Shown one piece after another: positions 21,181 through 30,326 of a DNA stretch of 64,000 nucleotides. Below the pieces are notes generated by a model. It made no database searches and was not told the DNA's origin. It worked only from the letters and a program-made list of their open reading frames with translations. Source of the stretch: Bacteroidota bacterium (lineage in GTDB: Bacteria; Bacteroidota; Bacteroidia; NS11-12g; UBA9320); the NCBI GenBank assembly GCA_013359235.1, contig JABWCE010000013.1, positions 1 to 64,000 on the forward strand, read 5' to 3'. A program made the translations under genes and the position numbers. The first letter of the stretch is position 1. The number at the start of each line of letters is the position of its first letter.

Positions 21181-23073
21181 ATGATTAATAAAATATCAAA
21201 AATCACATCAATAACATTTATTTTAATAATGATTTCATTAAACACGCAGGCTCAAAAGAAAATACCATTAAAAGACTTTTTTAAAAACCCAAAAAAAACA
21301 TCATATCAAATTTCGCCTGACGGCAAATACATTTCGTTTCTGGCACCTTACAAAAAACGTATGAATATTTTTGTGCAGCCTGTAAACGAAGAAAAAGCAA
21401 AAAGAATTACTTCTGTAACCGACCGCGATCTCGGAGGATATTTCTGGAAATCGTCATCACAAATTGTATTTTTAAAAGACAAAGATGGAGACGAAAATTA
21501 TCATTTGTTTGCAGTAGATATTAATGGCCAAAATGTGAAAGATTTAACCCCTTTTGATGGAGTAAAGGCTGATATTATTGATGACCTTGAAGACAACGAC
21601 AACGAAATGATTATACAGATGAATAAAGAAAACAAAGAATTGTTTGATGTTTATAGAATAAATATAAATGATGGAAAATTAGAGAAAATTGCTCAAAATC
21701 CCGGAAATATTACAGGCTGGCTTACCGACCACGAAGGAAAACTAAGAATTGCCGTAACTACTGATGGGGTAAACACAAGTTTACTATACAGAGCCACCGA
21801 AGCAGATACCTTTAAAAATGTAATTACTACTAATTTTAAAGAATCATTAAGCCCATTGTTTTTTGATTTTGACAATAAAATGCTATTTGCAAATTCGAAT
21901 ATTGGACGTGATAAATCTGCAATTGTAAAAATTGACCCAGAAACAGCCAAAGAAATTACTTTGATTTTTGAGCATCCCGAAGTAGATGCCGACAATCTGT
22001 TTTATTCGCATCACCGCAAAGTTTTGACTGCAGTGAGTTTTACAACTTGGAAAAAATACCGCAAATTTTTAGATGCCAGAACTGAAATGATTTTTAGAAA
22101 CCTTGAAACTTTGCTGCCTGGTTACGAAATTTCATTGAGTTCATCAACAAAAGACGAAGAAACATACATTGTAAGAACTTACAGCGACCGCACATTAGGT
22201 GCATATTACCTTTATACATTTTCTTCAAATACATTGAAACCAATTACAGAGGTTAGTCCATGGCTAAAAGAAGAAAATCTTGCAGTGATGAAACCTATAA
22301 CTTTTGAATCAAGAGACGGGTTATTGATAAATGGTTATCTAACCTTACCAGTAGGCGTTGATCCTAAAAATTTACCTGTAGTAATTAACCCACATGGAGG
22401 ACCGTGGCATAGAGATGTGTGGACTTTTAACCCCGAAGTGCAGTTTCTGGCAAACAGAGGATATGCTGTATTGCAAATAAATTTCAGAGGTTCAACAGGC
22501 TATGGTAAAGATTTTTGGCAAGCTTCGTTTAAACAATGGGGAAAAAATATGCAAAATGATATAACCGATGGAGTGAATTGGTTGATAAAACAAGGCATAG
22601 CCGACCCTAAAAGAATAGCAATATACGGAGCCAGTTACGGAGGATACGCTACCCTTGCAGGAATTACATTCACACCCGATTTGTACGCTTGTGCAATAGA
22701 TTATGTAGGAGTTTCAAATCTGCTTACTTTTTTAAAAACAATTCCACCATATTGGAAACCATATCTTGAAATGATGTATGAAATGATAGGAAACATAAAC
22801 AATGAGTATTATATGCTTAAAGAAGCGTCACCCATTTTTTATGTTGACAAAATCAAATGTCCGCTTTTTGTTGCTCAGGGAGCCAAAGACCCAAGAGTGA
22901 ACATAAACGAAAGCAATCAGATAGTGGATGCCCTTAAAAAGCGTGGAATTAAAGTAAAATACATGGTTAAAGAAAACGAAGGACATGGTTTTAGCAACGA
23001 AGAAAATCAGTTTGATTTTTACCGTGCTATGGAGAAATTTCTGAAAAAACACATGAAACCTAAAAAAGGATAA
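21181..23073 (+). CDS. secreted S9 prolyl-oligopeptidase family serine peptidase
   Basis: This 630-residue protein has a signal peptide (about 24 residues, ending LNTQAQ), an N-terminal beta-propeller (WD-like strands, about 25-370) and an alpha/beta-hydrolase domain. The catalytic residues are S485 in GASYGGY, D570 in GAKDPR and H602 in EGHGF. This is the layout of acylaminoacyl-peptidases and dipeptidyl-peptidases acting on short peptides in the periplasm. The start at 21181 gives a proper signal peptide; a TTG at 21151 would place ten extra residues over the promoter. It is followed after 5 bases by a TolC gene, and the two may share an mRNA. Confidence 0.92.
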   Translation: MINKISKITSITFILIMISLNTQAQKKIPLKDFFKNPKKTSYQISPDGKYISFLAPYKKRMNIFVQPVNEEKAKRITSVTDRDLGGYFWKSSSQIVFLKDKDGDENYHLFAVDINGQNVKDLTPFDGVKADIIDDLEDNDNEMIIQMNKENKELFDVYRININDGKLEKIAQNPGNITGWLTDHEGKLRIAVTTDGVNTSLLYRATEADTFKNVITTNFKESLSPLFFDFDNKMLFANSNIGRDKSAIVKIDPETAKEITLIFEHPEVDADNLFYSHHRKVLTAVSFTTWKKYRKFLDARTEMIFRNLETLLPGYEISLSSSTKDEETYIVRTYSDRTLGAYYLYTFSSNTLKPITEVSPWLKEENLAVMKPITFESRDGLLINGYLTLPVGVDPKNLPVVINPHGGPWHRDVWTFNPEVQFLANRGYAVLQINFRGSTGYGKDFWQASFKQWGKNMQNDITDGVNWLIKQGIADPKRIAIYGASYGGYATLAGITFTPDLYACAIDYVGVSNLLTFLKTIPPYWKPYLEMMYEMIGNINNEYYMLKEASPIFYVDKIKCPLFVAQGAKDPRVNINESNQIVDALKKRGIKVKYMVKENEGHGFSNEENQFDFYRAMEKFLKKHMKPKKG

Positions 23074-23078
23074 GAAAA

Positions 23079-24491
23079 ATGAAAAATTTCAGCATTTTTT
23101 TAGCATTTTTATTCTTTTATGTTTACTCAAAGGCACAATCAGAATGGTCGTTAAAAAGATGTATAGAACATGCCCTTCAAAACAATATTTCAATTAAAAA
23201 AGGAAAACTAAACAACATTCAAAATAGAATAAATCTGGAGCAAAGTAAAGAAGCTCTTTATCCTTCATTATCGGCAAATGTTACTCAAAGTTATAATTGG
23301 GGACGAAATATCAATCCGGTAAACAACACATACATCGAGCAAGCTGTGAGAAGCAACCAGTTTGGAGTAGGCACATACATTACTTTGTTTAATGGATTAC
23401 AAAATATCAATACCGTTAAGCAAAATCAAATAAATATTGAAGCTGGCTCAAAAGAACTTGAAGTAATTGAAAATAATATTTCTCTACAGGTTGCCACCCA
23501 ATTCCTTCAAATTTTGCTTTTTGCCGAAAGTGTTAAAATAGCACAAAACACAATTGAATCAACCAAAAAACAATTGGAAACAAGCCGCATTCAATACGAT
23601 GCAGGTAATTTGGCAAAAAATTTTGTAATGGAACTTGAAGCAAAACTTTCGTCTGACAATTTAGAACTTGTAAACTCGCAGAATAATTATAATCTTGCTC
23701 TTATTACACTTGCAAACCTATTGCAGATTGAAAACCCTGAAAACTTCAGAATTGAAAAACCAGAAGTAAAAATTCCTGATGAAATAATTGAAGAAAGTAT
23801 TGAGTCAATTTATCAAAAAGCATCAACTACACGTCCTGAAATTGAACTATCAAAACTCAGATATAAATCATCGCAAATACAAAAACAAATTGCCAAAGGA
23901 GGCTATTACCCCACTCTATCGCTAAATGCCAATCTCGGCACATTGGTTTCAAATAATTTTAAGGAATATTACAACCCACAAACTCAATATATACCTTTCG
24001 GAATTGTACAAAACACAAACGAAACAGTGCTTATTCCGAATGTAACTTACGAAACCCGTAAACGCAATTTTTCAAAACAATTGAATGACAACCTTGGTAA
24101 ATCAATAATGTTAAATTTAAGCATTCCAATTTATTCAAACGGTAGAAACAAAAACACTGTAAAACAAGCCGAAATACTCTCAGAAAACAGTAAACTTGAT
24201 TTACAACAAATGCAAAATGAACTTTATTCATCAATTTCTGTATCAATGGCAAACTACAAAGCATCTCTTGCAAAATACAAAGCTTTAGAAGATGCTTTTG
24301 TTTCGCAAAAAAACAATAACGATTTTAATAAGCAGAGATACGAATCGGGAACAATTTCTAGCTCAGATTTTATACTTTCTCAAAAAAACTACGATGCGGC
24401 ATTATCAAGGCTTGCCCAAGGAAAATACGAACTTGTTTTCCGCAAAATACTACTCGATTTTTACAGAGGAAAACAACTTGAAATAAACTAA
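23079..24491 (+). CDS. TolC-family outer-membrane efflux protein
   Basis: This 470-residue protein has a signal peptide (about 19 residues, ending YSKAQ) and the repeated coiled-coil and strand plan of TolC: an opening WSLKRCIEHALQNNISI, and alpha-barrel segments such as ETSRIQYDAGNLAKNFVMELEAKLSSDN. A second TolC repeat covers the C-terminal half. It would form the outer-membrane duct of an efflux or type I export pump. The next gene, 8 bases downstream, encodes the periplasmic adaptor. No inner-membrane pump gene follows. Confidence 0.93.
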   Translation: MKNFSIFLAFLFFYVYSKAQSEWSLKRCIEHALQNNISIKKGKLNNIQNRINLEQSKEALYPSLSANVTQSYNWGRNINPVNNTYIEQAVRSNQFGVGTYITLFNGLQNINTVKQNQINIEAGSKELEVIENNISLQVATQFLQILLFAESVKIAQNTIESTKKQLETSRIQYDAGNLAKNFVMELEAKLSSDNLELVNSQNNYNLALITLANLLQIENPENFRIEKPEVKIPDEIIEESIESIYQKASTTRPEIELSKLRYKSSQIQKQIAKGGYYPTLSLNANLGTLVSNNFKEYYNPQTQYIPFGIVQNTNETVLIPNVTYETRKRNFSKQLNDNLGKSIMLNLSIPIYSNGRNKNTVKQAEILSENSKLDLQQMQNELYSSISVSMANYKASLAKYKALEDAFVSQKNNNDFNKQRYESGTISSSDFILSQKNYDAALSRLAQGKYELVFRKILLDFYRGKQLEIN

Positions 24492-24499
24492 GACAAAAT

Positions 24500-25777
24500 A
24501 TGAAAAAGAAAATCATTATCATTTCAACTATTTTATTATTGCTAGTAATTTTAGTTTTAATATTTAAAGATAAAGGAAACAAAGTGCTAAAAGTTTCGGT
24601 TGCAAAAGCCGAAAAACGAACGATTATTGAGGTTATTAGTGCCAATGGCAAAGTACAACCCGAAACAGAAGTATCAATAAGTACTGATGTTTCGGGCGAA
24701 ATTATTGAAATATTTGTTCACGAAGGAGATACAGTAAAAGAAGGGCAAATTTTACTAAAAATAAAACCAGATATTTATATTTCGGCTGTTGATAGGGCAA
24801 ATGCAATACTCAACTCGGCTACTGCTTCAAAAAAAATTGATGAAGTGTTGCTCATTCAAGCACAATCAAGGCTCGACGAAGCAGCGGCTGCCTTCAATAG
24901 AGCAAAAGATTTATATTCAAAAAAAGTTATAAGTACGGCTGAATTTGAAAAAACTCAAACAGCATATAAGGTAGCTTTAGCTGATGTAGAACAAATAAAA
25001 GAAAAAATAAAATCATCAGAATATTCAATAGACAATGCAAGTGCAAGTTTGAAAGAAGCACGCCAAAATCTTGACCGAACTATAATTACAGCACCTACAG
25101 ACGGAGTAGTTTCAAAAATAAATAATAAAAAAGGCGAAAGAGTAGTTGGTACAGCACAAATGCAAGGGACAGAAATTATGAGAATTTCAAATTTTAGTAA
25201 TGTAGAAGTAAGAGTTGATATAAATGAAAACGACATATTGAAAATTCATAAAAACGACTCGGCAATTATCGAAATTGATGCTTACAATGAAAGAAAATTC
25301 AAAGGGATAGTTACACAAATTGCAAAATCATCAAACAAAGCCTCATCAGCCTTGAGTACTGACCAAGTTACTACTTTCGAAGTAAAAATTAGAATTTTGA
25401 AAAATTCATATACTGATTTGCTTGCAAAGCATTCAATTCCGTTTTTACCCGGTTTATCTGCCAATGTTGATATACAAACAAATCGCGGAAATGAACTTGT
25501 ATCACTTCCCATAGAGTGTGTAACTACTCGGACGAACACAAAAAATAATATAAATTCTGAACAAGAAGAAGTAGTTTTTCTTATAAAAAAAGATAAAGTA
25601 GTAAAACAAAAAGTTAAAACAGGAATTCAAGATAATTCATATATTCAAATAATTTCAGGAATAAAAATTGGTGAACAAGCCGTAAGCGGTCCATACAATG
25701 TGCTTTCAACAACACTTGACAATGATAGAAAGGTAAAAGTAGTAGAAAAAGAAAAATTATTTGAAAGTAATAACTAA
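24500..25777 (+). CDS. HlyD/MacA-like periplasmic adaptor (membrane fusion protein)
   Basis: This 425-residue protein has an N-terminal membrane anchor (about residues 4-22), a lipoyl-like half (VSISTDVSGEIIEIFVHEGDTVKEG), a coiled-coil hairpin (about 100-185), the second lipoyl half (APTDGVVSKINNKKGERVVG), then beta-barrel and membrane-proximal domains. The layout is that of MacA-type adaptors that link an inner-membrane ABC or RND pump to TolC. The usual macB-type genes are absent here: the next gene is purB on the far side of a repeat-rich spacer. The partner pump must be encoded elsewhere or has been lost. Confidence 0.9.
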   Translation: MKKKIIIISTILLLLVILVLIFKDKGNKVLKVSVAKAEKRTIIEVISANGKVQPETEVSISTDVSGEIIEIFVHEGDTVKEGQILLKIKPDIYISAVDRANAILNSATASKKIDEVLLIQAQSRLDEAAAAFNRAKDLYSKKVISTAEFEKTQTAYKVALADVEQIKEKIKSSEYSIDNASASLKEARQNLDRTIITAPTDGVVSKINNKKGERVVGTAQMQGTEIMRISNFSNVEVRVDINENDILKIHKNDSAIIEIDAYNERKFKGIVTQIAKSSNKASSALSTDQVTTFEVKIRILKNSYTDLLAKHSIPFLPGLSANVDIQTNRGNELVSLPIECVTTRTNTKNNINSEQEEVVFLIKKDKVVKQKVKTGIQDNSYIQIISGIKIGEQAVSGPYNVLSTTLDNDRKVKVVEKEKLFESNN

Positions 25778-26102
25778 TTTTTTAAAATGTTTTATCAACT
25801 GTTTTAATTATCGGCAGGGGTCTTCACCTGCCGATATAATTTATTAAAGCAAATTATTACTATTAATTTTAAATTTAAAAAAAACAATATATAGTTTGTA
25901 TTTATGTCGCTCCTTCGAAGCTTATTATATTAAACTTTTTAATCAAAATATTAATATTTTGCTCCTACCGAGCAAAGATTTGGTCTTATATTATTGGCAA
26001 GTGTCCTTATATAATCGGCAGGTGTCCTCAACTGCTAAAATACTTGATTTTATAAATCTATAAAATTAAACAACTAAAATTACCTTATCTTTGCAATGGC
26101 AA
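25778..26102. repeat. intergenic cluster of short palindromic repeats
   Basis: This 325-base spacer has no credible gene. It holds a perfect 10-bp hairpin with arms 25809-25818 (TATCGGCAGG) and 25827-25836. Two related, partly degraded copies follow, at 25991-26009 (TTGGCAAGTGTCCTTA) and 26013-26036 (ATCGGCAGGTGTCCTCAACTGC). A second family appears at 25909-25921 (GCTCCTTCGAAGC) and 25958-25976 (TTTGCTC, 5-base loop, GAGCAAA). The units look like small dispersed REP- or MITE-like elements. The first hairpin lacks a T-tract, so it is a doubtful terminator. Confidence 0.7.
26086..26093 (+). promoter_or_regulatory. -7 box (TATCTTTG) just upstream of purB
   Basis: TATCTTTG matches TAnnTTTG exactly and is followed by CA. 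It ends 9 bases before ATG 26103, predicting a leader of only a few bases. The upstream TTG at 26091 lies inside the box. No -33 TTTG at standard spacing is clear. Confidence 0.6.
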
Positions 26103-27443
26103 ATGCAAAAGAGCGAATTATCTTCTATCAGCCCTGTTGACGGTCGCTACCGCAAAGTCACAAAAGATTTGGCAAAATACTTTTCTGAATACGGTCTTAT
26201 AAAATACCGAGTACAAGTTGAAATTGAATATTTCATTTTGCTATTTAAAACATTGCCCGAACTTGCTGAAATTAATATCGAAAACCATCGTAAAACTCTT
26301 GAAAATATTTACATTAATTTTAGCGAAAGAGATGCACTTCAAATAAAAGATACCGAAAAAACAACTAATCATGATGTAAAATCAGTTGAGTATTTTGTGA
26401 AACAAAAAATACAAGATGCAGGACTTGAAAAATATATTGAATTTGTACATTTCGGGCTTACATCGCAAGATATAAACAACACTGCCATTCCGCTTTCGTT
26501 TAAAGAAGGAAACGAAAATGTAATTTTTCCAGCAATTGACAGTGTTATTTTAAAACTGCAAAATCTTGCAAGCGACTGGAACAATATTACAATGCTTGCC
26601 CGCACACATGGACAGCCAGCTTCGCCTACAAAACTTGGTAAAGAAATTAGTGTTTTTACAAATCGTCTTATGCAACAAATAGGACTTTTTAAAACCATTC
26701 CATACAGTGCTAAATTTGGAGGAGCTACCGGAAATTTGAATGCTCATTTTATCGCATATCCTGAAATAAACTGGCATAATTTTGCTCAAAATTATGTTGA
26801 AAAACTAGGTTTACATAGGTCCTTTCCTACAACTCAAATTGAACATTACGATAATCTTGCGGCACAATTTGATTCATTTAAGCGTATAAATACAATTCTT
26901 ATAGATCTTTGCCGCGATATATGGACTTACATTTCATTTGATTATTTTAAACAAAAAATAAAAGAAGGCGAAGTAGGAAGTTCGGCAATGCCACACAAAG
27001 TAAATCCTATAGATTTTGAAAATGCTGAAGGAAACCTAATGCTGGCTAATAGTATTTTTGAGTTTTTGGCAGCAAAACTCCCAATATCACGCTTGCAACG
27101 CGACCTTACAGATTCTACAGTATTGAGAAATGTTGGAGTTCCGCTTGCACATTCGCTTATAGCATACAAATCAATTTTGAGAGGGTTGGAAAAAATTATT
27201 GTTAACAATGAAAAAATAAATGCCGACCTAGATGAAAATTGGGCTGTTGTAGCCGAAGCCATACAAACAATATTAAGACGCGAAAAAATTGAAAAACCTT
27301 ATGAACTTTTAAAAGAACTTACGCGAACCAACGAAAAAATAACAAAAGATAAAATCAAAAATTTCATTCAAAACCTAAAAATAAGTCCTGAAATCAAAGA
27401 AGAACTGCTGAACATTTCACCTTTTAATTTTGTTGGTAAATAA
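26103..27443 (+). CDS. purB: adenylosuccinate lyase
   Basis: This 446-residue member of the fumarase/aspartase superfamily opens with LSSISPVDGRY, as PurB does, and has the superfamily signature GSSAMPHKVNPIDFENAEGN with the mobile catalytic serine loop. The histidine motifs TTNHDVKSVEYF and ARTHGQPASPT are present. It acts twice in purine synthesis, releasing fumarate from SAICAR and from adenylosuccinate. ATG 26103 is chosen because the promoter box overlaps the longer frame. The CoA-binding-protein gene follows after 3 bases. Confidence 0.96.
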   Translation: MQKSELSSISPVDGRYRKVTKDLAKYFSEYGLIKYRVQVEIEYFILLFKTLPELAEINIENHRKTLENIYINFSERDALQIKDTEKTTNHDVKSVEYFVKQKIQDAGLEKYIEFVHFGLTSQDINNTAIPLSFKEGNENVIFPAIDSVILKLQNLASDWNNITMLARTHGQPASPTKLGKEISVFTNRLMQQIGLFKTIPYSAKFGGATGNLNAHFIAYPEINWHNFAQNYVEKLGLHRSFPTTQIEHYDNLAAQFDSFKRINTILIDLCRDIWTYISFDYFKQKIKEGEVGSSAMPHKVNPIDFENAEGNLMLANSIFEFLAAKLPISRLQRDLTDSTVLRNVGVPLAHSLIAYKSILRGLEKIIVNNEKINADLDENWAVVAEAIQTILRREKIEKPYELLKELTRTNEKITKDKIKNFIQNLKISPEIKEELLNISPFNFVGK

Positions 27444-27446
27444 ATT

Positions 27447-27815
27447 ATGCAAAAACCAACTATAATACTTGGCGCCTCTACAAATCCCGAAAGATACTCG
27501 TATATTGCTACCGAATTTTTACAACAAAAAAAACATCCTGTATATCCTGTTGGAATTAAGAAGGGAGAAATATTGGGAAATCCAATTTTAAATGATTTTG
27601 AAACCCTGAAACATAAAAATATTCATACAATAACATTATATCTTAATGAACAAAATCAAAAACAATGGTATGATAAAATTCTGGATATAAAACCTGTAAG
27701 AGTAATTTTTAATCCCGGGTCAGAAAATCAGGAATTAGAAAACATACTAAATCATAACCATATTGAAACTGTAAATGCTTGTACTCTCGTATTGCTTAGA
27801 ACAGGGCAGTATTAA
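27447..27815 (+). CDS. CoA-binding domain protein (YccU-like)
   Basis: This 122-residue single Rossmann domain opens with IILGASTNPERYSYIA, matches the CoA_binding_2 family, and has the late motifs VRVIFNPGSEN and VNACTLVLL. E. coli YccU is similar in size. Its physiological role is not known; nucleotide or CoA binding is expected from the fold. It follows purB after 3 bases and is convergent with the glycosyltransferase gene 20 bases away. Confidence 0.85.
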   Translation: MQKPTIILGASTNPERYSYIATEFLQQKKHPVYPVGIKKGEILGNPILNDFETLKHKNIHTITLYLNEQNQKQWYDKILDIKPVRVIFNPGSENQELENILNHNHIETVNACTLVLLRTGQY

Positions 27816-27835
27816 TAAGTTCACAAATTCATAAA

Positions 27836-28951
27836 CTACCATTTAAGTTTTTTTGTCATAATTGCTACAAAACCTATAGTTAAAAAATATAAAGCTGCAA
27901 ATACATCAAACAACCAAAAAAGACCGAAAATTTTGGCAATCCTAAGTTTTTTCATTGAGTTGTAAAAAATTATTGCTTGTATTATAAACCTGAAAGCAAA
28001 AATTGCGATTATGTAATAGAGATAATCACGACAAAAAACTAACGATAATGCTAAAAATATATAAAATAAAATATGTGAAATATTAAACATACCAAGTTGA
28101 AATTTATGCTTGGCTTTATAGAATTTTCCTGTAAAAATATGACGGCGTTTTTGTGCAAACCAAGCACTTATATTAGTTTTGGGTAATGATTCAACAATAG
28201 AATCACGATTGTAAATAACCGCTACATTGCTACTGTTTGCCGTTTCGTTTACAAACAAATCATCATCACCCGCCATTAGATGAATATGACTTGCAAAACC
28301 CTTAACCTTAAAAAACAATGATTTTCTGTAAGCTAAATTTCTACCAACGCCCATGTAAGCATTGCCTTTTAAGGCATAAGAAAAGTATTGTAATGCTGTG
28401 TAAAAAGTCTCCCATCTGATGAAAAGATTAAGTAATGAAATTTTTCTTTTGTATCTTGAATAACCTAAAACTATTTCTTTGTCGGAGGTCATGCCGTTTG
28501 CCATTTCTCTTATCCAATTCTCTGTTAACGGACGGCAATCTGCATCAGTAAATAGTAACCATTCATGAGTTGCAGCTTTTATTCCTAAAGTAATAGCCAT
28601 TTTTTTTCCTTTCTGGTATTTTTCTTCAACTTTTACATCAACAAGCCTGAGCTTAGGCTCAGTTTTCATAAGGTTTTCGACAAATTCAGATGTTTCGTCC
28701 CATGAACCGTCATTTACTACCAATACTTCAAAAACAGGATATTTCTGACCCAAAATTGACGGTAAAAACTCTCTGAGATTTTTTTCTTCGTTTTTTGCTG
28801 AAATTATTACACTAACCGGAGGCAAATCACTGTTTTGAATATTCAAAGGTTTATCAAAAGCAAATTTTGAAAACACAAACAAATAGTAAACTGACTGTAC
28901 AATTACACATAATACTAATAATCCTAATAATGCCCAAATAATGATGTTCAT
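27836..28951 (-). CDS. membrane-bound family 2 glycosyltransferase
   Basis: This 371-residue protein has an N-terminal membrane segment (about 3-28), a GT-A domain with SVIISAKNEEKNL, D81 in VVNDGSWDE and the metal-binding D136-A-D138, and a later QKRRH motif like the QxxRW of processive enzymes. Three or four membrane spans follow near the C-terminus. Such enzymes add sugars to lipid carriers or lipids at the inner membrane; donor and acceptor are unknown. A TAAATTTG box ends 7 bases before the ATG. It lies 79 bases after the MFS gene on the same strand. Confidence 0.87.
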   Translation of the reverse strand: MNIIIWALLGLLVLCVIVQSVYYLFVFSKFAFDKPLNIQNSDLPPVSVIISAKNEEKNLREFLPSILGQKYPVFEVLVVNDGSWDETSEFVENLMKTEPKLRLVDVKVEEKYQKGKKMAITLGIKAATHEWLLFTDADCRPLTENWIREMANGMTSDKEIVLGYSRYKRKISLLNLFIRWETFYTALQYFSYALKGNAYMGVGRNLAYRKSLFFKVKGFASHIHLMAGDDDLFVNETANSSNVAVIYNRDSIVESLPKTNISAWFAQKRRHIFTGKFYKAKHKFQLGMFNISHILFYIFLALSLVFCRDYLYYIIAIFAFRFIIQAIIFYNSMKKLRIAKIFGLFWLFDVFAALYFLTIGFVAIMTKKLKW

Positions 28952-28958
28952 TGCTGTG

Positions 28959-28966
28959 CAAATTTA
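28959..28966 (-). promoter_or_regulatory. -7 box (TAAATTTG) for the glycosyltransferase
   Basis: On the minus strand TAAATTTG matches TAnnTTTG and ends 7 bases before ATG 28951. Transcription would begin at or next to the start codon. No -33 match is clear. Confidence 0.55.
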
Positions 28967-29030
28967 TCTTAAGTTGAAACCAGATAATGAAAAAGATTTC
29001 AACCCTTATGTTTAAAAACAATTACAGATA

Positions 29031-30209
29031 CTACTTTTTTGCAAGTGGGGTTTTAATAAAAACTGCAAAATACACCACAACCAATACGGCTGCAAATGCA
29101 GTAATGGTAAATGTTGTAACTGCCCCAAAAGCAAACCAAAGATAACCTGCAAAACTACTTGCCAACATAGCACATATACTCTGAAAACCAGAAAAAGTGC
29201 CAATTGCAGTAGCTACATCTTTTTTAGGAATTATATTGCTAATCCAAGCTTTGCTTATGCCTTCGGTACAAGCTGAATATATTCCGTAAAACATAAAGAA
29301 AAAAAAACTAAGATATATATTGTGTGAATGGGAAATAAACAAATACACCGTTGCAAAAAAAAGCAAACCTGCAATAAATATCTTTTTCAACCCGATTTTG
29401 TCTGCTAAAATACCTGCCGGATAAGCGACAAGCGAGTAAACGAGGTTATAAAAAATATAAGCCGAAATTATTAGCAAATCATTAAAACCCTGTTGTTTTA
29501 AAAATAAAAGTAAAAATACATCAGAACTGTTAAACAGTGCAAAAACAAGCAACCCCGAAACCAACTTTTTGTATTCGGTAGAGCTTTCTGTCCAGTATTT
29601 AAAAAAATACAAAATAGAGTTTGAAGACTTTTTATTAATTGCTTCAGTTTTTTTTTCTTTTAAATAAAATGAAAGTAAAATAGTTAAAAAACCAGGTATG
29701 AAGGCTATAAAAAAGAGATAAGTATATTTTTGTGGGTAAAAATAAAGAAAAATTAATGCTGAAATTGGTCCTAAAACAGCCCCGAAAGTATCCATAGAGC
29801 GATGAAAACCAAAAACACGGGCTTTGTTTTCATAATCGGTTTCGGCTGATAACATTGCATCTCTTGCACCTGTTCTTATCCCTTTTCCAAGTTTATCAAA
29901 AGTGCGGACTATAAAAACCCAAAGTGGAATTACCGAAACTGCCATCAATGGTTTTGAAACTGCACTCAACATATATCCAAGTTGTACAAAAGGTAATCTT
30001 TTTGATGTGGAGTCTGAAAGTTTTCCAAAATAACCTTTGCTTAACCCTGCCACTGCTTCGGCAATTCCTTCCAATACTCCTATTAAAAATATTGAAAAAC
30101 CTATTTCTCTCAAATATATAGGCATAATTGGGTAAAGCATTTCACTTGCCATATCGGTAAACAAACTGATAAATGACAAAATCCAGACTGTACGAGTTAT
30201 TAACTTCAT
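29031..30209 (-). CDS. major facilitator superfamily transporter
   Basis: This 392-residue protein has about twelve hydrophobic segments and the first cytoplasmic-loop pattern GLSKGYFGKLSDSTSKR, which fits motif A of the superfamily. It begins TVWILSFISLFTDMASEMLYPIMPIYL, a start seen in a group of MFS proteins often annotated as multidrug or unknown transporters. The substrate cannot be told. The start at ATG 30209 is preferred; a longer frame to 30233 spans the TATTTTTG box at 30219-30226. Confidence 0.88.
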   Translation of the reverse strand: MKLITRTVWILSFISLFTDMASEMLYPIMPIYLREIGFSIFLIGVLEGIAEAVAGLSKGYFGKLSDSTSKRLPFVQLGYMLSAVSKPLMAVSVIPLWVFIVRTFDKLGKGIRTGARDAMLSAETDYENKARVFGFHRSMDTFGAVLGPISALIFLYFYPQKYTYLFFIAFIPGFLTILLSFYLKEKKTEAINKKSSNSILYFFKYWTESSTEYKKLVSGLLVFALFNSSDVFLLLFLKQQGFNDLLIISAYIFYNLVYSLVAYPAGILADKIGLKKIFIAGLLFFATVYLFISHSHNIYLSFFFFMFYGIYSACTEGISKAWISNIIPKKDVATAIGTFSGFQSICAMLASSFAGYLWFAFGAVTTFTITAFAAVLVVVYFAVFIKTPLAKK

Positions 30210-30218
30210 ATTTTTTGT

Positions 30219-30226
30219 CAAAAATA
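30219..30226 (-). promoter_or_regulatory. -7 box (TATTTTTG) for the MFS gene
   Basis: On the minus strand TATTTTTG matches TAnnTTTG and ends 9 bases before ATG 30209, giving a near-leaderless message. It lies inside the longer frame. Confidence 0.5.
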
Positions 30227-30296
30227 ATAGCAATTACACAAATGCAGTTTAAGTTTTAATAATGTTAATACAAATGCTTTTTTCTATTAAAAATAC

Positions 30297-30304
30297 TAAA
30301 TTTG
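30297..30304 (+). promoter_or_regulatory. -7 box (TAAATTTG) for the PorE-like gene
   Basis: TAAATTTG followed by C matches TAnnTTTG exactly, 22 bases before ATG 30327. It is divergent from the MFS promoter. Confidence 0.55.
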
Positions 30305-30326
30305 CTTTCCTAAAATATAATACAAA

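Noticed and set aside
25809-25836. Rho-independent terminator after the adaptor gene
   Set aside because: The hairpin is perfect but has no T-tract, and related copies occur downstream, so it is better read as a repeat.
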